Positions 46,689 to 58,200 of a stretch of DNA of 64,000 nt are shown here, piece after piece. The notes beneath the pieces are model-generated. The model searched no databases. It was not told where the DNA came from and saw only the letters and a list, made by a program, of their open reading frames with translations. The stretch is taken from contig CP085826.1 of assembly GCA_020809705.1 (NCBI GenBank), positions 7,130,001 to 7,194,000 on the forward strand, given 5' to 3'. Position numbers and translations under genes: made by a program. Within the stretch, counting starts at the first letter, position 1; the number at the start of each line of letters is the position of its first letter. Source of the DNA: Calonectria ilicicola. Taxonomy: Eukaryota; Ascomycota; Sordariomycetes; Hypocreales; Nectriaceae.

Positions 46689-47683
46689 ATGACAGTCACC
46701 TCTACGTCGCTCTCAGGTGCTGGTGCGAACAGCCTACTAGAACATCACGCCGCGTTTCTCAAACGCTTCGCCGCCCGAGAGGCGCAGGATCGCGCTGCAA
46801 AGCAGAGGAAGACTCTTATGGTTGAACAATACCCCGCCCATCGGGCACAACTGAGCACCGTTCACTTCATCAAGCCGAGGTATGCCGACGAGAGCCAGAT
46901 CAACGTCAGCGGTATCTACAATAAATGGAGGCGGTAGGGCAGACCTGAGCTCGTAGCGACCTTTTGTAGGGTCTCCGCTTGCTGACTTTTTCCATGCAGG
47001 TATTGCGCCAAGATGAACGTGGGCGACTGGAGGCGACGATCCAGCACCTCAAACGTGAAACAACGCAGGACTTCATCCTATACCTATGTGAACAGTACAA
47101 CATTACCTCATCAGGCTCGGTGCAAGAATACATCCGTCAATTCCAACAGCTTTACACAACCATTACTGGCCAGTACATGGACCGCAACGACGCCAAGGAA
47201 GTGTACAAGGTACGGAAAGTCTGCCTCTTTAACATCAGTAGAAGAAGTCGACTCCTCAACTTGGCCGTTGAATCTTCGCTAATGTGTCATTAGTACTATC
47301 GCACTATTTGTATCCCTCGCTTTCGGCATCGAGCGCCCAACATCCAAGGCAAGCCAGTCCTCAACGTGGATAACCTACGTGTTATCTTGAACTCGTGAAG
47401 AGCGAGCCTTTATATATTGCCGGCCCACTATCATGACCGACCAGTTCGATGACCATCATTTGGTGGGGCGCGAGCGAGCCGAGCAGTGTGGTAAAAAATT
47501 CGGTATGAGCATCCTAAGTGTAGAGACGTCAAATTCCAGCATATAGACCACTTCCGGAGCTATATCCAGAGGGTTTATAGTGTGACCCTGCGGTCGTTAG
47601 AGCAAGTGAAGTAGAGACGATTGCGTAAGGCTAGGCGCCGCCAAATGGTTAGGGAAAGCCACCTACAGCAAGATAGAACGTAG
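46689..47683 (+). pseudogene. DUF3435 tyrosine recombinase (Starship captain-like) relic
   Basis: Fragments of a DUF3435 protein, the fungal tyrosine-recombinase family whose members mobilise Starship elements. Bases 46689-46933 read SLLEHHAAFLKRFAAREAQD through SQINVSGIYNKWRR. A GTAGGG...GCAG intron (46934-46999) leads to YCAKMNVGDW. Near 47030 the frame slips by one base, and a second frame continues ATIQHLKRETTQDFILYLCE, EYIRQFQQLYTTITGQYMDR and NDAKEVYK to 47209. After another intron, 47294-47398 gives YYRTICIPRFRHRAPNIQGK and PVLNVDNLRVILNS, then a stop. The central catalytic part is missing. About 47485-47683 resembles the family's C-terminal cysteine/basic tail (EQCGKKFGMS, then HIDHFRSYIQRVYSVTLRSL, a stop, and RRLRKARRRQMVRESHL). 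It is therefore truncated, frameshifted and internally deleted. Confidence 0.72.
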
Positions 47684-48736
47684 AGATAGAACGGTCAGAA
47701 GCGACCCATCCGTAGAGTGAGTAGAACCAAGCTTATGATAAATAGAATGTATCAAGGAAAGGAGTCATTGTTTTCCGTAATCGCCTGGCCCCGACCGTTT
47801 TCTCCATCATTAGCTCACGTCCTGCAAGCACTGTCTGAGTTGCCACTACCCAGTTGTGGACAATCTTCGCAAGTAACTGTCGAGTATTGAGGGCTGGCGC
47901 CGTTTATAGGAATATCCTGAACGAAGGCTATAAAGCTCCTGGGTCGCGCGTTCCTGCTGGTGTTGCGTCGGTCAGGTGGAAACCACAGTGGCCCATTGAT
48001 GCCCCTGTCAATGACACCAATTCAATCGGTGCCAGACAGCCCGCAGCCAGGATGAATGCTAACTACTTTGGGTTCGTCGCTTCGCCGCTGACCGCGTCAG
48101 AACGATTGCACAGACGTGCGGCAATCGATGGGATAATTGGTGCACAGTTGTTTTGTTGATGTCAGTCTGGTTCATATTGTGGGAGACCGAAGCAGGAATT
48201 CCACGCAAGTCGGCTAGTCTTGCATAAATTCATGGCTGGTGATGAGCATCCTGAATGGAGTCACATCCATTTTGTCTAGGGCATCAGCTTTCTCTTGGAG
48301 CTTTTTCATACAAGCAAGTCAACTCCTCTCTGACCTTTATTTGGTCAAATTTCCCTATATATAAGGCTAGAAAATTAGAGTTAAAATTTAACTACTATAT
48401 ATTTTCAATTGATAGGACTTTCATTACCATTTGGCAAATTTAATCACATTCTAATTTAAGCGGTGGCTATATTTCCATGTACTTTCACGTACCAGAAACC
48501 CAGTATTTCAGCTAATCAATACCTAACCCAAATCAAAAGGATCCTGAACTCCTATGGGTGGCACCCTCGGCAAGTTTGGCCATAGCCTTCCCCATAGCAG
48601 CGGGAGTCAAGCTGATCACCAGCCAGCATCCGCCTAGAACAGTGGGCACAATTGTCGGGCGCGTGGGGAGGACTAAGGTGATGGTTTTCGGTTAGCAGGT
48701 CTGATGTGGGTGTGGTGTGCAGCTGAAGGATTTAAC
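47684..48736. other. Intergenic within the relic region
   Basis: No supported gene. A 101-codon open frame at 47854-48159 has no recognisable motif or convincing codon bias. AT-rich around 48350-48450. Confidence 0.45.
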
Positions 48737-49637
48737 TTACGGGGCCATGTTCCACCTTGAAGGATTACTGGCGAATAGGGGATGGGTTAAATATTCACTG
48801 CTGGGAGAATGCGCCGCCCGTCCTTCACGGCGGGGATGGAACTGGGGTAAGTTGGCGTTCAACAAGGGTTGGCTGCCAGTAGATACCCCTCTACTGTAGT
48901 GGGGATGTGTAGGGCCCACTGGCGCGGCATTGTTAGCCGTCTTGTCCCCAGTATCGGCGCTGGTCGTTCTCACGAATGGCAAGGGTCTTGATGCGACACT
49001 TCTCAGCTGAAGGGATAATTCTTCGTCCAAGTTATGATGGGAGGCGCTCTTTTGTGAAATCTTGCGAATTTCCAAGGCCAAAAGAGCAGCACACAGCAAG
49101 ACGAGAATCACTACGAGAACGAATGTGACTAGAAAAAGCCCTGAATTAACGGTAGGTGCTGGAGGTAAGGTTTTACTTGTCGCATTCATGAACCCTTGCT
49201 GTTTGAGGTCACGGATTTGGCGGATGGCTTCATCAACGTACGGCGGCGGTGGCAGCGATGCCTGGAGGACGTCTTTGCACTTCGGGGTAGCTGAGCCCGT
49301 TGTCTAAGGCTGCGTTAGCCCGATTATTAGCGTCGCCTGGGCAAAGAGCAGAGCATACAAGGTCAGCTTTGCATTGGTCAAGATAGTCCTTGAGTGCTGT
49401 CCATTCTGCAAGGTCAAGTGCCTTCTTCGAGAGACCTTGAGCGCTAAATCCGGGAAGAAGGGCAATGATTGCGACAATCATGCTTATCAGAGCAACAAAC
49501 CAGTTCGTCACAGCCATGCTATGGCCGAGCAACCATGATTTGATGTGGCTGGTGCGAGATCGGGTGGACATTGGAACATGAGGTTGTGAAAGCGAGGTTG
49601 TAGAAGTAGGGGGATTGTATGGCGAATTAGTCACCAT
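48737..49637 (-). CDS. Uncharacterised two-helix membrane protein
   Basis: Exons 49359-49637 and 48737-49303, joined by GTATGC...CTTAG, give 281 aa. Transmembrane helix 1 is about residues 42-62 (NWFVALISMIVAIIALLPGF), followed by a cysteine-containing stretch (AEWTALKDYLDQCKADL, then SATPKCKDVLQASLPPPPYV). The second helix is GLFLVTFVLVVILVLLCAAL. The C-terminal tail is polar and Ser/Pro-rich. Fungal proteins with WTALKDY...C...LPPPP segments between hydrophobic helices are common, often lineage-specific, and of unknown role. The frame is intact and shows no C-to-T damage even though it lies between the recombinase relic and the mutated kinase. The start at 49637 is the first ATG; one at the SMAVTNW position is also possible. 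Confidence 0.6.
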
Positions 49638-51458
49638 TTGCGATTGGGCTAGGAGCTCGTTAGAGGAGGGATGAATGGTGCTTCTGAAAATTGCTTGGAG
49701 GTATGGTGGGCTTTATAGAGGAAATGAAATAAGTCTAGAAAACCGACGTTGTATTGGAAGCAGTTGTGAGAAGGCCCGGCTACGTACCCTCGCCAGGGGC
49801 AAGCCAGCCTGCAGCAAAATCCGAGTGGTGGAGGGCCGGAAGGTTATATTACGAACCGCATCCCCATCTGCCGACTTGATACATTTCTTGCCTTGACCGA
49901 CCGGGGCATGCGTCATACATCGGTGACACGGCGTCGCGCTGCGCCGGTTGCACGGCGCGTAACCTAAGAATTGCCTCCGCCCGCACACCGACGCCAGGGG
50001 TACATTACATACATTACATTGCACCGGCCGACCGTGCCGTTCTCACTTTTTATGGTTGGGTTTAACCGCGTTTTCTTGCGGCTCAGTGTCGTGTAAGGGC
50101 CATTGCTGTGGGGGCCAAATATGTCATTTGCCCTCCCGCCACCACGCACACAAAGTCTTTGTTCTCAACCCATTCAGCACAAGTGTCCGACTTGGAGGCT
50201 AATGTACTCCGTACACGTCATTGGCAGCCCTACAAAGACGATGGCGCATGCAAATGAGTGGAAACCATCCGTCCAATCCTCCCATGCGGAGTGGGAAGGG
50301 CCACAGCTGGCTGCGGGCCTCGGTGATTTTTTTTTTTTTTGGGTCGCTCCCGATCTCGCTTTGTGCAACAAAAAGCCCCGCGTGCCATGCCAGCCGCATC
50401 ATAAGCGGCTTAGATTTCCACGCCGCAAGTCTTACACAGTAAACCACTATCGCTCACTTTACTTAACACGCTCGAGATTTAAAATAGCTGTCGCCCGCTA
50501 CTATGAAGCCCCGAATTCTACATTAAAACACAACTCAGACCTCTTCTGTCATCTTCAGCTGCCTCCTTCCATTCTTTGCCCATCACAACCTCGTCCATCC
50601 TTAACGTGACTCACGCCAAAGCACCCAGAGCGCCCTGGCTATGCCACCACCCACAGGCCCAATTGCTCCATCGCAGATATTGCGTATTGTACGCATTGGA
50701 AAACCCTCTACGCTCTCCCTCATGCAACAGTGTGTTCACAAGCAAAATTGTATCCCAGGACCAGATCACCTTGACCATGTAAACCCAGCGGTTACATATC
50801 GTAACCACCAGGACCCAGTATTGGTCTTCAAAGCAACTGCCCCATTTCTTTATCACTCTCTGTACTATTGCTCCTACCCCGCAACTCGTGCTAAGGATCG
50901 AAACATAAGATTAGATGGTTGACCTGCCTCTCCGTCCATATTGAGTTGCAACGTCTGACCACGGATCTTGCCATCCAACACCCCACCCAAGCATTAATGT
51001 TGAGACCTGTTGTCGAACCCCCATCTCCCTCCGGATCGACGCTTTCGTCGTCCGAATCGAAAGCGTCAATCCATTCGTAGCAATAGATGTCTCGCTCCGC
51101 AACAGTGAACCCGTCCATATCTTGAACAGATTGCTCGTGGCTCCCTCGGAAAGATCCCTCTCTTGGTCTAACATCCCATAGCGAACTTCAACTGCTGTAT
51201 CCTCATCCTGTCAGTTATTGACGATGCAATTCCTAGACACTACAGATATGGGTCCTGTTTGTATATCCTTCCTGCCCCCAACGCAATTCCACGTGAGAGA
51301 TAAGAACTGAAGATGATGCCTGACTGGATAGTGTGCGTGAAGCTGAACACCAAGGCCAGTGTTTCTAATATGCGTATCTCCCAAGGGAGGGTATAGGTAT
51401 ATTAGAGGGAATTCTCGGGACTGTTCTTGGGTGAGAAACATCAGTTGGCACTTATATC
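49638..51458. other. Intergenic, possible gene scraps
   Basis: No intact gene. On the minus strand 51010-51118 reads DGFTVAERDIYCYEWIDAFD then SDDESVDPEGDGGSTT before a GT, which could be the remains of an exon. Other open stretches near 50576-50922 have no motif. A T13 run lies at 50328-50340. Confidence 0.4.
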
Positions 51459-51769
51459 TGCTGATGCACTTGATAATGGTTCTTGGAAGTATCTGGAAGC
51501 TCGCGGTGGATAGCCAACCTAGGAACACTGACATAGCTAAACTGTGCGCCTATGGTAGTGTTATCAAATGATGACCGATTTTACCTTGTGTTTCTAGGAG
51601 TGGCTAAGAGGGCATAGTATGATGCCTTAGGCCTTGGGTTATCATGGTATTCTGGATAGGCCGAATTTGTAGGTGGCTTCATTAGGGCTGGACATTTGAT
51701 AGGTCCTCTGCAGCCTGTGGATACGGGAGAATCCACGCCTGTCCAGCACAGACCAGGTTTGAACTTTGC
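51459..51769. repeat. 311-bp direct repeat, copy B
   Basis: Partner of the copy at 45505-45815, with no indels and only transitions between them. In copy B the minus-strand frame extends upstream to about 51844 (MGANAMRNHLPPFLACLPLN and on), so it retains more of the original gene end than copy A. Confidence 0.9.
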
Positions 51770-52203
51770 CATGTAGTGATCCACATTGAGGGGCAGGCAA
51801 GCAAGAAAGGGCGGGAGATGATTTCGCATCGCGTTCGCGCCCATGTCGCGCGTTGCAAGCCAGTGAGAGGGAAGAGTAGCAGCATCAGGTCCCTGCCGAC
51901 AGTAAGATGGTAATTCTTAACAAACACCATGCAGCCGTGAAATCGGTGCTGCGATTCGTCCTCTCCTTTGTTTCTGCCAGCTGAGGTAAGCGCGTCACCT
52001 GACTTGCGGCATCTGGCGCACGCGGAACGCGTCTTCGGTCCGCCGATTGAACCTGACTTAACGTTGACAAACGTCCGTGAAACGGGGTTTGTCAGAATGA
52101 TTGATCGGCCACGGTCGGAGGTTATTGAAGAAAACCCCATCGGGACAGGACTTGATGGCTTTCGTACCTTCTTTAAGTCAGTCTGTGCGGGCAAGGCCCT
52201 CTC
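51770..52203. other. Spacer before the FunK1 relic
   Basis: Overlapping open frames occur on both strands, but neither can be assigned. The minus-strand frame (GFSSITSDRGRSIILTNPVS and on) may be part of the gene whose end forms the 311-bp repeat. Confidence 0.35.
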
Positions 52204-54492
52204 GTGCACGCTAAATGCTCTGGGTCAGCTTGGCAACGAAGGTATTCTCTCAGCATTCGTCTCTTGTATTTATCTGACCAGCCTGCAGATCTCCGAAACC
52301 TCACGCTTCTCCTCCTACCCGCTTTGCAAAGCCTTCCAGTTGCTGGCCTTCTCCATTCGCAATCAGGCCATGACACGCTCCGAAGTGATCTTCTTCGATT
52401 TATATCTGCGGCGGCCTCCGACGACTTTGATTTCGACCGTGTGAAACCCCTTCTAAAGGAGGCCCTCGCCCAACATCCAGATGACGTCCTCATCTGGGAC
52501 CGAGTGTACGACGCCGTCACCGAATCCACTCTACCTCCTCGACCGATTGCCTCCTCGTTGTAGTAAATACCATTGCTTTGTAATATGAGTAGTTTCGCTA
52601 ATTTATTAGAATAGTGTAAATATGTGGATGATGTACTAAAGGAGGAGCTCGGCTATATGTATGTCGGGCTTTATAATTTCCATGATATATACTTCGGAGA
52701 AATACCTGATCTCGAGATGACATCTGAGGTATTCTTTAAGTAATGCTATGAGGGTAATAACCTGCTTTTTAAAGAAGGATGGAAGGGATGGCTAAAAAAT
52801 GTAAAGCAAGATAATATTCTTAGCTGGTTTGCAGACTTTACCGAGAAGCTAGTGGCCTTTGTAAAGGCCAACACATCCACGTCTACATCTTAATGAAGAT
52901 CACTAATAAAACCTAATAAGCCAATTGAAGGTTCTATAGAGAAGTGAAAAATGGATATAGGTTTTGTTAACGACCCTAAGGCTCGAAAAGACTTAAAGTG
53001 CCACTGGTCTTAAATCCTTATGCCAGGAGAGCTCAAGAGTAACCTATCTATTGATAAACTCTTAGAGGCTTGGCTTAATCTAGGGAGATATGCTAGGGAA
53101 GTACTTGTTGCTTAGGATACTTGCTGTTTTGTGCTAGGCTTTACTATCTGCGGATTTTTAATGAGAGTATGGGTGTTTGATTGGGTTGGTAATATTATAT
53201 CTGAGTATTTTAATATTAATGTAGATGGTCTTCGGTTTGTATTTATAGTCCTTGGGTTCCTCTGGATGGATGAGGAATAATTGGGATTTGACTTAATGAT
53301 TATGATAGTGAATATGGAGTGTTTTATTAAAATTGAGTGGAATAGTTTGATAGAATGGATTATTATTGAAAAGGTAATATAGTATGTACGTTATATAGCT
53401 GGCAGGGTAACAATATGCTGGAAAGCCTATCTAGAAGAACACCTAGAAATACTGCTTATTATTAAGGATTTATGGTAATATTTGGAATATAATAAGGAAG
53501 GTGAATTACTATATTAGGTAACCGCTAAAGGTGTTATTAATATGGCTTGATATTATTAGTATAATATAGTTTAAATTTATAAAATAGATAATAATATCTA
53601 AAATAATATTTAAAAGGGTTTAGATATTACAAAAACCGTGAACTACTATCCGGAGTGCTCGATACCATCAACTAGTATTAAGGCTATAGCTCCGCAAATA
53701 GGGCGCAACATTATTACCGCTAATAGGAAGCAGTCATCTAGTCAAACTGGCGCTCCTCTCCCTCCCAGCAAGCGATCTTGTTCTACGTCTCCGGTAAAAG
53801 GTGGTGGCCATATATTTCCAAATCAAATACATTGGTGTGTTATCCTTCGTGATTATGGGAAACCGATCTATAAGGCAAGCTCTCGATTGGCTCTACTTGC
53901 CGCGATGGAAGGCTGCATTGAAGGTCACTAGTCCTTGCACAAGGCAGGCTTTCTCCACAGAGACATCTCTATCAACAATCTCATGATCAATGAGGACGAC
54001 AACAACCCCTCTTGGCCTTCATTTTTGATTGACCTTGATCTAGCCATCAAAGAGCAACGAGACGTCGCCTCGGGAGCAAGGGGAAAGACTGGCACGAGAG
54101 CTTTTATGGCAATCGGGGCGCTTCTGGGAGAGCAGCATTCCTTCATGCACGACCTTGAGTCATTCTTCTGGGTGCTCTTCTGGATATGCATCCACTACAA
54201 CGGACCAGGCAAAGATATTGGACCAACTGACTTTGAGAGCTGGAACTATGAGAACGACAATAAGCTGGTCGGGTCTAAAAAAGGTGTGATTTCTGATGAA
54301 GAGGATTTTCTCAATAGTGCGGAAGCCAACTTTACTCCCTACTACCAACCATTGATCCCATGGGTCAACAGACTGAGGAGGGAGGTTTTCCCAAATGGTA
54401 AGAGGTGGAAAAAACTGCAGCCAGGACTGTATCAATCGATGAAGGACATTCTTCATGAAGCTCAGACGAACGTAGAAGCAGCGAGCATTTAA
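52204..54492 (+). pseudogene. FunK1/Sgk2-type fungal kinase, middle destroyed by RIP-like mutation
   Basis: Three zones. (1) 52204-52563 is readable: HAKCSGSAWQRRYSLSIRLL, FDFDRVKPLLKEALAQHPDD, DAVTESTLPPRPIASSL, the usual N-terminus of fungal FunK1 kinases. (2) About 52564-53637 is AT-rich and full of TAA/TAG/TGA, but family words remain in the matching frames: KYVDDVLKEELGYMYVGL, FADFTEKLVAFVKANTSTST, GFVNDPKARKDLKCHWS, MPGELKSNLSIDKLLEAWLN, LRFVFIVLGFLWMDEE, TICWKAYLEEHLEILLIIKD. (3) 53638-54492 is open again apart from one TAG at 53929-53931 (probably CAG originally). It has the catalytic LHKAGFLHRDISINNLMINE, metal-binding FLIDLDLA, TGTRAFMAIGALL, and DLESFFWVLFWICIHYNGPG, ending KDILHEAQTNVEAASI. 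The kinase is certainly non-functional as it stands. Confidence 0.85.
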
Positions 54493-54778
54493 CATGGGGC
54501 CACTACTCGAACTAGGGAAGCTCATGGGAGACCTGGGTTGTATTGTGAGCGATAGAGTTTGGGGTGGCTGTAATGAGGCTTCAAGTCGTATAGCCATCTG
54601 CATTGATGGTGGCTACTAGCTAGCGGTGCGTTAAGAACGTCATGTGGATATAGATAGGGGCGCATATGATTAGGTACCTCGCCCACCAGTATCAAGAATA
54701 TTTTTCAAGTATTGTGTTTTTTTATTTTGAATTTGCCTTCCAGCTGGGATACAGGATAGACTGGTGTTTAGCTTATTC

Positions 54779-55276
54779 CTATTCTACTGAGCGGTCCATC
54801 TTGAGTTCTTCCGGTACCAGGTTAGCGTCAAATATCAATGCCAACGACTCCTTTCCCATTGCACAAGCAAGGTCTCTAATTGTCCAGTCGTCCACAATGT
54901 CAAGATCTCCCAAGGCACCAAGGTGGCGCAGTAGCATGATTGTTGTCGCTGCTTTCTCCTTGGGTAGCTGGAGAGTGTAAATAATTGGTGTAGCTTTATT
55001 ATTATCCTCTATATCTAGGTTAACTTGAAACTTTCTTACAAGCCGGATGATAATGTTGTTAAGGCTACTTCTGGTTGTAGTGTAGAGAGTATTGTGGTTA
55101 CATGTGTGTAATTGAGCCTCTTGATCTAATAGCATTCTTGCTGTTTTGGCATGGCTATATAAGAGAGTTATGAAGAGTGTAGTGATACTACTTTCCTTCA
55201 GCTGCTTGTTGATATCTGCGAATTCTAATAAGATAGATATAATGTTGTTATGGCCTTTAGTAGCAGCTAGAATCAA
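54779..55276 (-). pseudogene. Ankyrin-repeat protein fragment
   Basis: An open frame of about 165 codons, with repeats of the ankyrin type: ILAATKGHNNIISILLEFAD, TTLFITLLYSHAKTARMLLD, NNKATPIIYTLQLPKEKAAT followed by TIMLLRHLGALGDL, and TIRDLACAMGKESLALIFDA. Helix-loop pairs are recognisable but degenerate. Many residues look like the products of C-to-T change (Ile, Tyr, Thr and Asn enriched), and the sequence upstream of 55276 (minus-strand direction) dissolves into AT-rich DNA, so the N-terminus is lost. It is probably the C-terminal end of a larger ankyrin-repeat or STAND-type protein. Confidence 0.6.
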
Positions 55277-58200
55277 TAGTATGATGCTTAAACTGATTTG
55301 GCCCTTTGGGCGATACCTAAGAGCACCTTCTTATGTTCACTTAAAATCATCTAATGCAAAGGTCCTGAAGGGCAGTGTGATATCTACTTCTTCTTTATAG
55401 TAATCTTATATATCTTTAAGAATTAATCTTTACTTTTCAATAAGTAGGAATATTATACTATTCTTTTATATAAGGTCTAGAAGCACTTCTACCTTTTTAA
55501 TAATCTTTTAAACTTGATTTGATAGTATCTTAATATAAGTAGATAGGATTATTATAATGTCTTTATGATACTTTGTAATATAAGAAAAAAAAAAGACCTT
55601 AGCCAAGATTATGTAGGAGAGAGATTTAGGACTTTAATAAGGGGTAAATTGGGCTTTATATTTAAGTACTCACTCTTTTAACTAAGACTACAGCTAACAT
55701 CTAAATAAGACATTCTCGCTTATTAATTAATTTACCTTTCTATTACCCCACTTCAATAATATCTCATCCTAGCTATATCCTCCTTCTAATTATAGATTTA
55801 GTCTTATACTAGATTAGCAAGAATACTCAATTGCACCAGGCAAAGTATAAGAAAGAGAGACTATAACTTACAAACATTAGCTATATTAAATCATTGTCAC
55901 CCTTATTCTATATAATATTACCTCTCCTTAGGGTTAATAGCATTAGGCGGCCAGATAAGGCCACTGTGCCCTTCTCATCTAATAGCTATGATTATTATTA
56001 TCTTATTACTAGCTATATAGAGCTTATAGACCTTTAGTAAGTTATTTTAATATTAAGGAGCTAATATTCTAGAAGAAGGTATACTAACTCCCTTTAAGAT
56101 AAAAGAAGCTAGAGTTTATTATAAAGTAAATCCTATTATAGAATGAATAATTAAAATCTAAAGTAATAAATATAAAGGGGGTAGATACTTTAAAAGTATA
56201 AGTCCTTAGGTCTTCTAGAAATTCACCACCATACTAATACCTAGAAGGCTGACAGTCTAAGTATTATAGGATCTTATAGTTTTAAGTAAGATGTAAATTC
56301 TTGTGTATCTACGCCAAAGCATACTAAAGTAAGGGGTCAGAGCTTAGATAATGATGTTAGATCGACCGGCCAGTTATCGTTCTGTGGACCTGGTTATGAT
56401 GCTATGGTTGCCTTGTTGGTCTTAGATTTAGGGGCTTATTTATACCTCTTTATTAGCATTATTACCTATAACTTGACCTATTATTATATCCTCTAATATA
56501 CTAAGAGGCTACTTTATAGGCCGGCTAAGGCTTTCCGCTCCACTATAACCAATAATGCCTACTACTTTCATGCTGTTGTTGACCATGAGGTCATTTGTGA
56601 TTTTGTAGTGAACTATCATGATCTAATGATCCTAAAGACTCTCAGGTTCAGTGGATTCTGAGCAGCAAAGTCAAAGGGCTATAGCTGTGGCCATGGATCG
56701 AATTCTACTGCTAAGCAAGGATTGTGTAAGGTAGAATGCACTCATAAGGCACTTTTAATATATTCAAGCAATTAGCTTAGACTATTGGACATGAGATGTT
56801 CCAAGAGGCATGTCTTATGAGATAGAATCCGTAACTATAACTCGCTTAGGCTTGTAGAATTAGGGGTATTACAGGGCTGTGGTCTTTATGTAACGTGTGG
56901 ATTCTTATATATCCACGTGAGGTCTTCTAGACCAAAGAGGGTTATGACGGTAATAGCGTTGACCTATTTTAGAGGCTATAGTCCACAGGTGTAGGTGGCG
57001 GTGTTATAATTGAAGGCGAGGCCTATGGCTATAAAGATGGCACTTTGATCTAGCTATATCTGGTTTCTTCTTTATTCTTTCCTATAATCCTTCCTTTGCC
57101 TTTATACTTGAAGTCTAATCTCGACACTTTTAGGGCCCTCTACCCTCTGCTATTATAATATAGTCTACTAGATTCCATAATACTAAAGACCTAATATTTC
57201 CTTATAGTCTAAAGTCTTAAATTAATATAGATATATTAGTAAGGGGTAAAAGATCCCTAATACCTCCTTCTACTAAACCTCTTATACCTATAAGTGTTAT
57301 TGATGATTGCTAATTATCTAATACAATTGATGCTGTAAATATAGAATTAGTGGCAGTGGCTAAGGTTTTGTTAAGCTACCTTTATCTCCCTCTCCTTTTT
57401 AATTATATTCTCCAAGTCTTAAGCGATGGAAATCTAATTTCTGAGGGGTTTATGTTGATTATTAGTTAGCTATTTATTTCCTAAAAATTACAAATAATAT
57501 CTTTTATATGTAGCCTCTATAATACTTGCAATAGTTTGGGAGAGATAAGCTAGGGATAAATGAAGGATAAAATTATTTCTAACTATAGCTAGGACTATAT
57601 ATATTAAGAAGGTAAAGATGTGAAAGAGGCATCTGCTAAGTTGGGGCCTGCTGAACCGGGATCTATTAAAATAAAGCCTATCAAGTTTAAGCCTATCGAA
57701 TATAGGCCTCTTAATTATAAGTAAGATTATGCTAAATCTCTTAAAGCTAAGTATACTACTACACTCAGATATATACCAATCTATAAGAGTAATATCCTCT
57801 TAGTTAATAAGCCTAAAATATCTAACTAAGATATAGGTTATTATAAGGTTAGTGAAGAGCTTGGGGAGGCATATTATTAATATAAATATACCAAGAATTT
57901 ACAATTAATAGTTGATAATAGTCTAAAAGAAGGCTTTAGTTTATCTTTAGTTATATTCTATAAAATAATCCTATCCTTAGCTATAAAGGAATATAATGCC
58001 CTTATACTAGAGGTAATAATCTTAAGTATACCTATTAGTAATATTATAATTATGCTAAAAATAATCTAAAGTATTAATTCAATCTTATACATTCTTACAA
58101 AGGATATTACTATTATTAAAAAAAATAATAATAAAAAAACTAACTTAGAACTCTATAAACTACCAATTAACAACTTCATTAATACCACCTATAAACAAGT

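Noticed and set aside
45505..51769. LTR retrotransposon bounded by the 311-bp direct repeats
   Set aside because: The repeats do not have the TG...CA ends of LTRs, and the DNA between them encodes a recombinase relic and a membrane protein with no gag, protease or reverse-transcriptase words.
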